Shown in pieces: positions 10,500 through 22,070 of a stretch of DNA of 51,206 nucleotides. Position numbers and translations under genes: made by a program. A model generated the notes under the pieces. It saw nothing but the letters and a program-made list of their open reading frames with translations. It ran no database searches and was not told the origin of the DNA. Every line of letters begins with the position of its first letter. Within the stretch, counting starts at the first letter, position 1. This stretch comes from Gnetum montanum (lineage: Eukaryota > Streptophyta > Gnetopsida > Gnetales > Gnetaceae): the NCBI GenBank assembly GCA_015680685.1, contig MNCI01003892.1:265096-316301 (forward strand), in the 5' to 3' direction.

Positions 10500-13400
10500 A
10501 AGAAACTAACTAACCTAAGAGGGTTGTGCATTAATGAGTTCTAGAGTTAACTTTCCAAGGCCAACCCCTATGTGTCGAATGATCTCAACCTCAGAAAGTC
10601 ACATCTAGTCCTAATAGCCAAAGACAATACCTACAAGGGTCTTGCTTATGTCCATGGTAGTCCATGCTAGTAGCTCCATAGAAAACATAACAAAAGATGC
10701 CTCTCCAGAGAGGGTAATGATTTGTCTCTCAAGAGAGTTACTCATGACCATACTTTGCATGAAAAATTCATATGTCTACCTCCTATTTTTTGCCTCAAGA
10801 AACATCTCAAGGCAGTGGCATTTGGTAGACTCCTCCTTGTACCACTATAGGTACGTGTTGTGCTCTTGCTTATATTGGTTCTTGTGATTCTTTTGCATTT
10901 TCCTACACTGATAAACCTAGGTGCTATAGTTCTTCCAATCCTGGTTCTTCTAGGTGAGCAAATACATCTAGAGCTACTACTCTATCATCTCCTATGTGGC
11001 CCCATTTTTTTCTCTAAGAGCCATCCAATATCTGACATACTCGATCTTAGAGGTATACTAGGTGCTATCTCCCTACAATCTAGCTACTATGAAGTCATAT
11101 CTAGATTGAAGACCCTTAATCTTCTCATCTTGGCTAGTTATCCTTTACTATAGCTCATGCATGTGTTTTCACAGGTGCTCATTCCAACACTTGTAGATCC
11201 ATAATGCTTTTTCATAGGGAAGCATGCACTTGTTTGATGTCTTGTACATGTGACAAGGTACCTGATCAACTTTAGGAGAAAGGTAAAGGAGGGTGTCCAC
11301 CTTGGCCACCTTGCATAGATCCCATTGCAGCTTAGGACTTGTAGGCATACAACAATCAATCAATCTTAGCCAAAAACTAAGCATGTAAGTAGTAAACAAA
11401 ATAGCATCAAGCAGAATAACATTGCACACATACCAAGCTCAAGGTCCACCTATCACAAGTGATCCACCATGTCTTCAGGAATTCCTTTCATGAAGGAAAA
11501 TTTATCTAGCATGTCTACCCATGGCTCCATGAAATAGGTAGAAGGGGGACCACTAGTGGGAATATCTAATGTTGTAACACAATGATGCAATTAGCACATT
11601 GGATAATAGCTAAAGATACTAGAGAAAACATAGGAAGATAGATGGCAATGCAAGTAGATTACCTAACAAGCCCTTAGGCATGAGTGCAGGGGGCTCACCA
11701 AGCTATGCACCATCAAACTAGCTATCAAAATCATCCTCATCAGGGTGTAGTAGCCCCTCTTCCTCCAATTTCCAAAGGATCTCTGCCATCTCGTGCAGCT
11801 CATCTCCATGAGCCACCTACTCCTTAGCTTGAGGAGGTGCTTCTTGCTATAGCCTCAGTTGCTACTCTTATAGCCCTCTTTTCTTTCTTTGCAATTAGCA
11901 CACATATACATATAACACATCAGTATGCATAGCACATCATTAGCTAGTTTACAATATAGTGTAAAAGAAAAATATAAAATATAGTATGTACATGAATGTA
12001 ACTAAGACATCTAAGAAGCCACACATACTAACCTACAATATCTGCATGCAAGCTTTGAAGCTTGATGTGGATCCTCTTGTTGCTCAACCTCTTGATCTTA
12101 GAGGCAGCTTCTTCTGAAGGATACAACCTCTTGATCTTGGCCTTAGATGGTCCCACCATCTCTACTATAGAGTGATCTACCTTGCCCATGTCCCCAATGC
12201 CAATTAGATGACCCTTGCATGTATTGTCACATGAATAATGTGATTGCTGCATAGGACCCTTCGTTGGTATGGATAATGAGTCATTGATCCCTTCTAGGGG
12301 GGTCCTGCATGTGTGTGGTTGAGAACATATACTTGATCCATGGCTTGGATAGCTGCTCATGGTCCTACACCACCCATCTCCTATCATCTTGCACAACTAA
12401 AAGCTCCATGAATCTTCATAAGTATCCTGGGAAGAATGTGAACTAGACATGGGACCTTTCTTGGAGGTTGAACTGAAGCGTAGAAATCTCTACATGTAGG
12501 CCAATGGTTATGTACGTCGCCCAATCGAACCTCATATGCTCTAGTAGCATCTCCTTCATCATCCATGCTTGTTTCAACCCTAGGATATTCCCTTTGAAAA
12601 GAAACTTTGGAAAGGCATGAGTGTGGATTAGAGGGTAGAGCTCTCACAGCTTAGGCACCAACATATCTTTGAACAATATGCCCTTGTGAGATCAAGTGGC
12701 CTCCAACCAATTCTCGATCTCCCCTCTATGATCCACCTCCCTACTATCCTTATTAACAATCATTAGGCTATCAGTAGGGATGCCAAAGGGATCAGTAAGG
12801 AAGGCCTCATTAAGTTCAAGTGCTACCATCATGTCACATACTTGAGTGATGAACCACCTGATGTTGCTACTAAAGGAATCAATGATTGTGATCATTTTGG
12901 TCACTTGGATACTCAAGCTAAGGGCCAAAAGTATGTCCATCAACCTAGCATGCATGAGCCAAGCTGTTGGTGCATTTGAGGCTTTGTGGCATAACTAATG
13001 TTGTGGACCCTCTACATCACCATATTTCATGATGAGGGTGGCCTTTGTGTGACCCATGGTGACCACCGTCAACTCAGCTAAGGCAACCACTACTACAAGA
13101 AAAAGCAAAACAACATTATCATCATGTGCATGAGGTAAACTAAAAGGCATACACAAGCAACAACATGAGCCAAAAACCTAGATAGGTATGTGGCATAAAT
13201 GGGATGTGAGATAGAGGTGGTGTTGCAAACACCTCCTCAGTATTAATCTCACTGGTAGCCCACTCCTCATCCAACCAACTATGGATCCTACATTGCTCAT
13301 ATATCTTCAAGTATCAGGTGAGGTAGGCCTCTAGATTGGGTGCCACCTACTCAATCATGATTGTCCAAATATTTAGGCATGATGAGAACACCTAAGCTTA

Positions 13401-13784
13401 AAATATCCACCTCATCATGTAGGCCCTCCTCATCAACTCTAAACCTAGCATTAACCATGAGCCATTAGTAATTTAACATGAGCTAGTAGCAAAAAAACAC
13501 TGTGAGAGCTATAAAAGTAGTTACCCTTTGACGAAGTAGATAGTTCTAGGTGGGTTCTAGAATAGGGCATGCAACTGTTGCACAATAAATAGGGTGTTGC
13601 TCTTGTTGTAGCAAGTGAACCCCATCATGTGCCATACCCTAGATAACTACCAAGTGCTCATAGGACCTCTACCTAAAGCACTTGCCCCATCAACACTCGC
13701 AATGGGCTCATTTGAGATGAACTTTAAGATGCCTTGGTGAGCCCTAGGTAGCAATGTCTCGGTGATGGCATTAGCAGCCTCCAT
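10500..13784 (-). pseudogene. Unrecognised antisense multi-exon gene inside element B
   Basis: Decayed coding exons on the minus strand with canonical-looking splice sites. Exon 1 starts at ATG 13784 (MEAANAITETLLP) and ends at a GTAACT donor at 13524; the next acceptor, GCTAG, is at 13446-13445, giving an 80-nt intron. Exon 2 runs about 13444-13180. Exon 3 follows a CTTTTTCTTGTAG acceptor near 13090 and stays in one frame for about 700 nt, interrupted only by TGA/TAG codons of the CGA/CAG-decay type; it includes SSNIRWFITQVCDMM. A further 122-codon open frame (12396-12028) has a Lys/Arg-rich end (KIKRLSNKRIHIK). Later blocks: an acidic ELHEMAEILWKLEEEG (about 11800), an exon 11550-11430 ending at a GTATGT donor, and a coiled-coil-like exon 11400-10790. 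I recognise no family. It could be a captured host gene, an element-encoded antisense ORF as in some Tat elements, or a nested transposon gene. Confidence 0.55.
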
Positions 13785-14219
13785 TGTAAAGTGTGATCAC
13801 ATGATTACACTGAACTACTGAAACAAGTATTCTAGGAACTCATGAGCCCTTGGTAGGAACCACACTGCCTAATGGCCCACTCACATGTTTGGTGTAGGCA
13901 TGTTAAGAACAAGTTCTCTCATGCAACATAGAATTCCCACAAGCTCAACTACTATTACAATAAGCTTTAGTGGCACCCTACAATTAACAAGTAATAGGAA
14001 AAACATTAATATACATACATAGATGCAATTTTTGGCATTAAATTACTAAGATAAATTATCAACATTAGCATAATACAACACAAACTAGCAAAAATTCCTA
14101 ATCTTGGCAATACACTCTAGGGCCCCATAGGTGTAGGACGTTGCTTAACTCATTCGACATGCCTAGCACTCACTAGGGTACAACACATTTTTATAGGCAA
14201 TTTAGCAACATGCATAGTT
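13785..14219. other. No gene seen
   Basis: Upstream of the antisense gene start; no convincing TATA box or repeat in this stretch. Confidence 0.4.
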
Positions 14220-15400
14220 AACAAAATTTTGGCAAATTTTTTCTAACTGTAGACTACCTTAGTGGAGAGTGTAGTAAAATTTTTTTAACTCTAGACTACT
14301 TTGATGGAGAGCGTAGTCTTAGAAGATATTTTACCAAATAGTTAGTGGCAACTACACTAACAAGATGTGGAGAGCATAGTCTTGGTAGCGGTAGTGGAGA
14401 GCATAGTCTCCATGTGCTGCTACCTTGGCACAACATTATGTTGCTACCCTGTTGTGTTGTCATATGCCACATCCACATCCACCACACCTACCTACCACTA
14501 CCCTACCACGCATTGCACCCACCATGCTAGCACACATACACAGACTCATCACACTTGTCGAGTCGTACCCTCTCCCTCTCCCTCATTTCCATTATGCTAA
14601 ATGAAGTGCAATAGAATATTATTTCCTCTACCTTGCCTCCACCACATCCACTATGACGTCCCCTCCAGTGGTCATTAAAGCCCTACAGTGACCATGGCCA
14701 TGTCGCATGGAGCATAATGGCAATTATGACCCTCACGCTTGTGTTATGGTGTGTATCACCCATGGTCCTAAACCTTGCATGCTATGTAGCCCTAAAACCC
14801 TATGCAATAGGTAGCCCCCAAAACCCCACACAATACTAAAACCCTCACCTCCCATGTCCCCAAAAAAATGAATACTAAGCCACCCACTATGTCAAACCTC
14901 CCACCACCACACCATGCCATTGATGGCACGTAGCTATGGTAGCCACTAGCATTGCAGGGCATGCATGGTAGTGCACAAGGCTACGCTTCCAAACCCTCGA
15001 AAAAAACAAAGTAAAATAAGAAAATGATAAAAAATGAGCAAAATGGAAGAATGTAGTTGGTGTGCTTGGCTGATGTTGATGCCCTCCTCTTCTCCATGCA
15101 TGCCTATGGCAGATAGCCTAGTGCTCTCTCTCCCTCAATAATGTTTTCCAACACTAGGTGTAGCTATTCACTCCAATGCATCATTTTTCCCCAACTATGC
15201 TCTCCACTAGCAACAACACAATAACAATAGCAAGAGTACACTCTAGACGTCATGGTGAAAAGGTAAGAAAATGACAACTTACCCCAGTAAAACTATGCCT
15301 ATATACCCTTTTGGGATCATTTAATGATCCACCAACCTAGGACTACACTCCATACCAAACACCTAGTGGAGAGTGTAGCTGGGTAAGAGCATAGTCACAC
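14220..15400. repeat. LTR-like GGAGAGCGTAGT motif array
   Basis: Holds several GTGGAGAGTGTAGT/GGAGAGCATAGTC words (about 14258, 14308, 14370, 14396, 15360) and their complements ACTATGCTCTCCA (about 15195). At 14232 the sequence CAAATTTTTTCTAA precedes the first motif, as it does in the B LTR at 20260 and 20390. No LTR ends (TGAAACACC or TTACA plus primer site) were found, so this is either a rearranged U3 or a motif-sharing regulatory region upstream of the antisense gene. A minus-strand TATA-like GGGTATATAGGC lies at about 15297-15308. The middle (14500-15150) shows no gene. Confidence 0.5.
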
Positions 15401-15665
15401 ATACTTAGCCCAAAATTTTAATTTTTACCTACCTTTCAAATGCCCAAGCCAATTCCACTTCCTAAGCATGGCCAACCTTCCCCAAAATTGCATGTTTGAT
15501 CCATCCATAGCCTACCAAGGCCTAAAACCTACACAAACATGTTTACCTCTCATAATAGCTTACATGCACACTTAGGAAAATTTCATTGCATTACTTTATT
15601 TCCATTTGTGCACATTAATCTTATTAAAATAGATGCCACTTGACATTTTTTGATTGATTTTATAG
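15401..15665. other. Unassigned sequence ending in an acceptor-like site
   Basis: No coding signal. It ends in TTGATTGATTTTATAG (AG at 15664-15665), immediately before the sequence that reads as the RT lead-in, so it could be the 3' end of an intron of the Ogre type. Confidence 0.35.
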
Positions 15666-18135
15666 GAAAGTGACATGGCCATGTAGGAGTACATATTGTC
15701 ACCCCTTGTCCTCATAGGACCTCATGGCAACATTAAGTGATGCATTAACCCTCATTTCCTAGACCTCAACCCTAACGCCTACAACAAGCACATAGCATCC
15801 ATAGAGGCACCACTAGATTAGCCTGGCCATCTAGTTAAGGCCCTTGATCTTCCCTTATTAAGATCCCTATGGCTATGCCTAATGGCAAGGGGAAAACACT
15901 AAAACTAAGCTCCTTGCTAGAACCCCAAAATTCTTAGGACATTACTAGAGTTCTTAATGATAACATCAAAGCATTTTCATGGTGATATGAGGACATGCAG
16001 AGATCCTAGTTTACTACCTAAGCCACTCATTAGTAGCCCATGAGGTGAAATACAACAATGTGGAAAAACATTGCGTCAGCCTAGTCTTTTCACCAAAGAA
16101 GTGAAGGCATTACCTTTTTCGTAGTCAAGTTAATAACATTTACAAAAACAATGTGCTCCAATCCTTAACAACAAATATCTATGAAAGTTGTCGCATTACA
16201 TGATGGAAAGTAATAACAATAGAGTTGGACCTACATTACATTGTGCAAGCCTCAACAAAAGGTTAAGCTAGAGCTACACAACTCACGACTTCACCTGTAA
16301 ATTATCAAGCAATCATAGACCTTGAATTCCTAGATGAGCATGTTAGCAGTGTTAAATAAGTGCTTGATAACTATGAGGCACTCTTGCATTTGAACCAAGC
16401 TTTAGCCTCTTGAGGAGGTAGTGCCATTGCTCTTATCACATTTTCCTCTAAGGAGATATGACCACTTGCATATTGTTTCACATTTCCTTGCACCAACAAC
16501 ATGGCAGAATATGAAGATCTCCTCTGAGGTATCCTTACAGCACATGACTTAGGGACCCAAAACATAGTGATTCAAGGTGACTCATAATTAGTGGTCAACC
16601 AAGTAATATAGGTTTACACTTGCAAGGCACAACATTTACAGCCTTACTATGACCTAACAAAGTAGTTACTTAAACACTTTCCAACTGTTGAACTCCAACA
16701 TATTCTCCAAAATGAAAATGCCATTGTTAACACACTATCAACATTAGCCCTTAGCATGGCAACTAGAATGTTCAACACATTGCCCAGCTTGGTGCTAGAT
16801 TATATTATGCCTATCATGCAAATCATCAATGTTGTATCCATAACCATAAAGTGTAACCCACATGGGAGAGTGATATGAAAACATCAAGGAATACCTTCTA
16901 TTGGGTGAGCCTCCACAACATTTAGCCACTATCCAAAAAGACACAATGCACAAATGTTCACAGTAGTACATCATCGTAGGAGATAACATGTTATGTTGTA
17001 GATCCTATGATGGCATACTACTAATCTACATAAGTAATAGCGAAATGCAAACAATCATTGAGCAAGTCCACAAGAAACTATGTAGAGGTCACATAACACC
17101 TAGGGTAATGGTAGCAAAAATCATATGGTTAGGCGATTATTGACCTTACATAGAGCACGATTGCATATTGAAGGTCAAAACATGTGACATTTGTCAATGA
17201 CATGACAACTTAATGCATGTGCCACCAATAGAATTGCACACAACACAAATCACGTGGTCGTTCCAATGTTAGGGCCTGGAGATCATTGAACCTGTAACAC
17301 CTAAGCCCTCCATAGGGCATAGCATCATAATAAGTGTAACTAAGTATTTCACCAAATGGGTTAAGGCTATTCCCCTTAGGAAGAAGACATCGCAGCAAGT
17401 TTGTAAATTCATGTTAGATAACATAGTGATCCATTTCGGCTTACCCATGTCCATAGTAATGGACAATAGGTAGCAGTTTAGCAACACTAAAACTAAAGCC
17501 TTTTGTAAGTGCTTTGGCATAAAACATTCCTTTTCATCACCATACTATCCTAAAGCAAATGGACAAGTAGAGGCCACTAATAAGGTCATCATCAACCTTC
17601 TTAACAAAATTCTAAGCAATAGTACATGATGATGGAATAACCAACTAGTCTACGCACTTTGGGCGTACCACACAACACACCAAATAGCAATAGGTATGAC
17701 ATCTTATAGCCTTATTTACAGGTCTAAAGAAATTTTTCCACTCAAGTTGTAGGTTCCATCACTCTAGGTGATCCTCTTAGACTTCATTGATGAAGGTCAA
17801 AACAATGAGTTGAGAATTTTAGACATCAACTCAATAGAGGAGGAGTGCATACATATTCTTGATCATATTGAATAGTATCAAGAAAAGCAATGGAAAAAGC
17901 ATCATCACAACTAGCATCAACACTCAATCAGGAAAGGGGACTTAGTCCTTAAGGACATTTGCAAACCCATGGATAAATTCTTAGCCAACTAGGAAGGACC
18001 TTTCCTAATCATTGAGGCCAATGACAATGGAGCATTCAAGCTTGCTAATCAAGACAAAAATGAGTTTTCCAATCTAGTGAACCATTTGTACTTGAATCCA
18101 TACTCTATCTATCATGCAACACTACATACCAATTA
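15666..18135 (+). pseudogene. pol: pol remnant of element B: RT N-terminus, RNase H, second RNase H, integrase
   Basis: Order seen: RT N-terminal motif NDNIKAFSW*YEDM (15957-15998); then, only 13 nt later, YYLSHSLVAHEVKYNNVEKH (from 16012), which belongs to the RNase H that follows RT. The whole RT palm is absent. A second, archaeal-type RNase H follows at about 16380-16800 (TNNMAEYEDLL and IVIQGDS*LVVNQV). Integrase runs about 17050-18100: HHCC region VHKKLCRGH...CDICQ, core GLEIIEP where the first catalytic Asp is Glu, MDNR at the second Asp, and YYPKANGQVEATNKV keeping the Glu. The C-terminal part includes GDLVLKDICKP and EGPFLI. Many stops. Dual RNase H supports the Tat lineage; activity is impossible. 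Confidence 0.85.
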
Positions 18136-18139
18136 AGCA

Positions 18140-18680
18140 AGGTAATTAGTTCATCCTCTACAATGTTAAACTGGCATAATTTCTAGTCTACTACAATGCT
18201 AACCTAGCATTCCTATCCATCATAATGCTAAACTAGCATAACCATCTACTATGACATTAAACTTTCACACACACAATTTGTTTACTATGATGCTAAACTA
18301 GTGTAGCACGTCGACTATGGTACTAACTGGTGCATCACATCTACTATGACATGAAACTATCACAACATATTTGCTATGATGCTAAACTAATGTTGCACAT
18401 CCACTATGATACTAAATTAGCACAACACATCTGCTATGATGGTAAACTAGCACAACATGTTTACTATGATGTTAAACTAGTGTAGACATCTACTATGGCA
18501 TTAAACTAGTATAGAGCAGTTTGCTAGGACTATAAACTAGCATAACATAGTTTGCCAAAACCTTAAACTGGGCTCAACAATCTACTAGGATCTTAAACTA
18601 GTAAAGCTATGGTCTAGTAGGACCTTAAACTAGTAAAGCCATGGTCTACCAAGACCTTAAACTAGGTTCATGGTCAGCCA
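18140..18680 (+). repeat. 3' UTR minisatellite (CTTAAACTAGTAAAGC type)
   Basis: About 18 degenerate units of 28-34 bp, moving from CTATGATGCTAAACTAGCAC in the first half to GGACCTTAAACTAGTAAAGC at the end (18610-18665). It starts right after the integrase C-terminus. Tandem repeats in the 3' UTR are known for Tat/Ogre elements. Confidence 0.8.
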
Positions 18681-18784
18681 CTAATAATTCCTCCCATCTT
18701 TTTGCAAATGAGTGAGCAAGCATAACCCTTGTCCCTCCCCCTTCTACACCATGTGGGTGAATATGCTATCATCCTAGAATGGAG

Positions 18785-19170
18785 AATTTGTAATGAGTGC
18801 AACATTTGGAACACTTACATCTTCACCCCCCATAATTTTACTGGCTCTTTTAAGCACTTGGAGTGGGCACAACCTTCGGAGAACTTATAGTATCTTGGCC
18901 CTCATTACACCTTTGGAGTACTTGTAGCATCTTGTCCCCCAAGAATTTTACTAGCTTTTTGAGCACTTGTAATGGATGTAGCCTTTGGAGCACTTGTAGC
19001 ATCTTCACCTCTAGCGTTTTAGTGGATTTTTGAGCACTTGCAATGGGTGTGACCTTTGCAGCACTTGTAGCATCTTTGCCCCTAGCATTTTATTGGCTTT
19101 CTCAGCACTTGCAATGGGTGTGGCCTTTGGAGCACTTGTAGCATCTTGGCCCCTTGCATTTTATTTGCAT
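18785..19170 (+). repeat. 71-bp tandem repeat in the 3' UTR of B
   Basis: Units at 18961, 19032 and 19103 (GAGCACTTGnAATGGGTGTG ... GCATCTTGGCCCC) are spaced exactly 71 bp; two more diverged units precede them. Each unit itself holds two GAGCACTTG words. The reading frame is not conserved, so an ORF crossing it (19030-19215) is a product of the repeat. Confidence 0.85.
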
Positions 19171-20110
19171 TATGTTTTGTGTGTTTTTCTTATCTTCTTG
19201 GAGTTGTTTTTGTAGGATGAAGCCATAGGCAATTGTGCAAAGGCACATCTCATCGCAGTGGCAAGTCATCACATTACTTTGATGTGCCCAATTGGACTAG
19301 TTGAACCCCTCAACAGTGCACATCCCTATTACCCTATTATAACCTACTCACATCTACTCCTATATTACAATACCCTTGCATTTTCCCACATAGCCTAAAC
19401 TACAAACCCCTTTGATGTTCATGTGTTGTGACCACATGGCACCCTCTTCAAGTTAAATCATATAACCCAAGGTAGATGTGACATAAGTCATCTCATGGGA
19501 AGCCTCTGTTGGCTGACCAAAGCCTAGGTGGATGTAACATAAGTCATATTAAGGAGAAAACACCTATTGTATAGATGCAACGTGGTTTTGCAAACACCAA
19601 AGCAAAGCCCATCTAGTGACATGCAACCCACTTGATGGAAAGCACCTTGCAACAAGCATTGAGAAATAGGCAGAACCCAAAGTAGGTTCACCTTGTAGGA
19701 AAGGATAAAAATAAAAAGACAAAAGAAAAAAAAAGAGCAAAAGGGATAGAGCACATTTCCAAGCTACCCATTAGTGCTACAATTTTGCAACTGGTCTAGC
19801 CCTGAATCCACATTGACTCTCTCATAAGCACTCTGACAAGAGGTTAACATTTTCAAGGGTAAGCCACTCTAGTGCCATGGTTACCATCACCTATGATGTC
19901 CTTGCATCATAACATCCCCAACAACTCATCTTCCCTTTTACCCCTAGCACATCACCTACACCTTTACTTGTAGTATACCACTATCCACAACACTCTTGAG
20001 CACGATGCAATAACACCCAATATGGTACTAAAGAGTGATGTTGGTGCTGAGTCTACTATGGTGTTTTGCTATTCTTTGTCGATGTCTCTTGGGCCATTCC
20101 TCTAGATGTC
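19171..20110. other. Remaining 3' UTR of element B
   Basis: No coding signal or clear repeat, apart from a short duplicated phrase, GATGTaACATAAGTCAT, at about 19465 and 19532. Confidence 0.5.
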
Positions 20111-20126
20111 AACAAAGAGGGGCTAA
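20111..20126 (+). promoter_or_regulatory. Polypurine tract of element B
   Basis: AACAAAGAGGGGCTAA directly before the 3' LTR start. On the minus strand element D has AAAAAGGGGCTAA at the same place (22053-22065), which supports both LTR boundaries. Confidence 0.8.
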
Positions 20127-21552
20127 TGAAACACCACCAAATTCAGGCTACAACATCTTAGCTACAAATTTTTTTTAAGTGTTTGGACTATGCTCTCCAT
20201 TGCCCCAGAGCATAGTTAACCTCTTGTGGAGAGCGTAGTTAACATGAAGGCTAGTTTTGCAAATTTTTTCTAAGTGTCAGAATAAGTCCAGTTGCTGCAA
20301 ATTTTTCTAAGTGCTAGGACTACACTCTCCACTACCCCATAGCATAGTTAGCCTTTAGTGGAGAGTGTAGTCAACACATAGCATTTTTTTGGTAGATTTT
20401 TTCTAAGTACTGGGACTATGCTCTCCATTGCCCTAGAGCATAGTCAAGCATAGCCAACTAGAATAGTCTCCTATGGTCTTCACAGCATGGCAACATCACT
20501 CAACTTAGCTCTAACTCACCTTTGGAAAGCATAGTTAGCAAAATTCTTCTTTTTGTATTCCCTTTTTTACCCCAGATTTTTAACTATGCTCAACCCCATA
20601 CAAAAGCATCGAGAGCATAGTCCCAGAGTGTAGTCTCCAAGTTTCATTTCTTTTGAGATACCTTGTGGTATTTTTAGTGCATATGCATGCAATTGATAGT
20701 GTAGTCATAGTCTCATAGTCTTGAAGAGTCCAATAGAGCATAGCAAATCATAACATCATTAGCTCAGTGGAGAGCGTAGTTGTGTGATAGCATAGTCCCA
20801 ACTATCCACTCTGCCACTTGGCAGCCATCTCACATCTTCTACTAACTCTAAGCCAATAAATAGCTATGACCTTAACATTTTTAGGGTTGGAAAATCTAGG
20901 TTAGCAAAAATCTAACATGGCAAATTAAAGACATGGCAAAACCTATAGAGTGCTTGGGAAGGAAGCAAGGACATATTGGTGAATTTGCAGATCACCGCCA
21001 TTCACTAGCCAACCTGGTAGATGTAGACACCTCAATGGAATGCCAGTCTTCAAGGCCAAACACCCCTAAGACTATAACTATGTTGTTCACTATGTGTATT
21101 GTACACCATGTACCTTCTAACCCCTCTTGTTGTTAACTACACTCAACCCCATTTGTGGTGGTGTTCCATTCTCTCTCTCTCTCTCTCTCTACATTTTTTT
21201 AGCATTTTATTTGCATTTTTTGCTATTTTGACACATATCCATGCTTGGAACTATGCTTGGGTGGTAGCCCCCACATGTTGACACCCTCATTTTCACCAAA
21301 AACCTTGACTACGCTTGACCCCATTGATACCTTTAACACCATTGATATCGCTTGAACACTTAGCACCATTTCGCACCAACACTGTAGCAAATGATGTTGC
21401 ACCCCCATCACATCTAGTAAGTCCCTATTCAATTGGCCAAACCATTCAAGGAATCTCATCTCCACCTCTAGTAGGCCCTTGTACAAACTCTGGGTTAGGT
21501 TGTGTGCTTATGGACCTCACTGTTCTAGCCACCAATGTTTTTGATCATTACA
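20127..21552 (+). repeat. 3' LTR of element B
   Basis: Starts TGAAACACCACC and ends CATTACA; 1426 bp. U3 holds three palindromic units of roughly 110 bp (GACTATGCTCTCCA ... GGAGAGCGTAGTT near 20186, 20308 and 20411). A TATA-like CAATAAATAG lies at 20854-20863. A CT microsatellite (about 21170-21190) is absent from the 5' copy. U5 keeps AGTAAGTCCCTATTC. Sequence from 21553 belongs to the D LTR. Confidence 0.85.
20854..20863 (+). promoter_or_regulatory. TATA-like element of the B LTR
   Basis: CAATAAATAG, aligned in position with the better TATAAATATC of the A LTR and preceded by the shared CCACTTGGCA block. Confidence 0.5.
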
Positions 21553-22052
21553 AATGCTATGGTATGACACCCATGCTGTGGGTATAACACCCACACTAAG
21601 GATATGGCATCCAGTTTTGGGGTATGGCATCCATGATTAGGGATATGACATACCCATGCTCGGAGGAAGATGTAATGCTAAGGGGTGTAGTAGCAATGCT
21701 TACGGGTAAGATTTATACCTCCAACACTGGGCATGGATGATGTTACACCCTCCACAGGTGTTTCTAGAATAGTAGATGTTATAATTCCCCATAAAACCCA
21801 TCAAAATGTTAATTTTGATAGTCCAAAAAGCATTTTCAATCCTCTCAATCAAAAATATAGGCATAATATAGCCTTTCCCACTTATGGGTTAAGGCTTGGA
21901 TGACTCATGAGGACTTTTTCAATCCCAAAAGCTAAAGTATGAGAAATTGCATCTCTTCAATTGCAATCTTCACATTTATAATGAAGTTTAGCCTTGGGTT
22001 TCATGCAGTGAACGATACAAAGATTTCAACATGCATTTTTATTGGTGTTTCA
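21553..22052 (-). repeat. 3' LTR of element D, U3 portion
   Basis: Minus-strand start TGAAACACC at 22052. It aligns over its length with 39983-40390 plus 33650-33719 (shared GGGCATGGATGATGTTA, CATAAAACCCATCAAAAT, GTTTAGCCTTrGGTTTCATG). The part at 21553-21665 consists of repeats of GGTATGACACCCATGCTG. The remainder of this LTR should lie beyond the left window edge. Confidence 0.75.
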
Positions 22053-22070
22053 TTAGCCCCTTTTTGTTTG
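22053..22070 (-). promoter_or_regulatory. Polypurine tract of element D
   Basis: Minus strand CAAACAAAAAGGGGCTAA just upstream of the 3' LTR start, nearly the same as the PPT of B. Confidence 0.75.

Larger units (their letters stand above)
5120..21552 (+). mobile_element. Element B: Tat-like Ty3/Gypsy retrotransposon
   Basis: About 16.4 kb on the plus strand: truncated 5' LTR, primer site, leader array, gag, protease, a 6-kb interval with an antisense gene, RT N-terminus fused to RNase H, a second RNase H, integrase, 3' UTR tandem repeats, PPT and full 3' LTR. The dual RNase H between RT and integrase is the published hallmark of the Tat lineage. The element sits in the 3' LTR of D. It is defective: many stops, the RT core missing, and one integrase catalytic residue changed. 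Confidence 0.85.

Noticed and set aside
14367-14600. His/Thr-rich small frames at 14.3-14.6 kb
   Set aside because: Products of CACA/CCAC-rich low-complexity sequence; opposite-strand frames are equally open.
21170-21190. CT microsatellite as a promoter initiator in the B LTR
   Set aside because: Absent from the 5' LTR copy and downstream of the conserved TATA position; more likely a later slippage product.
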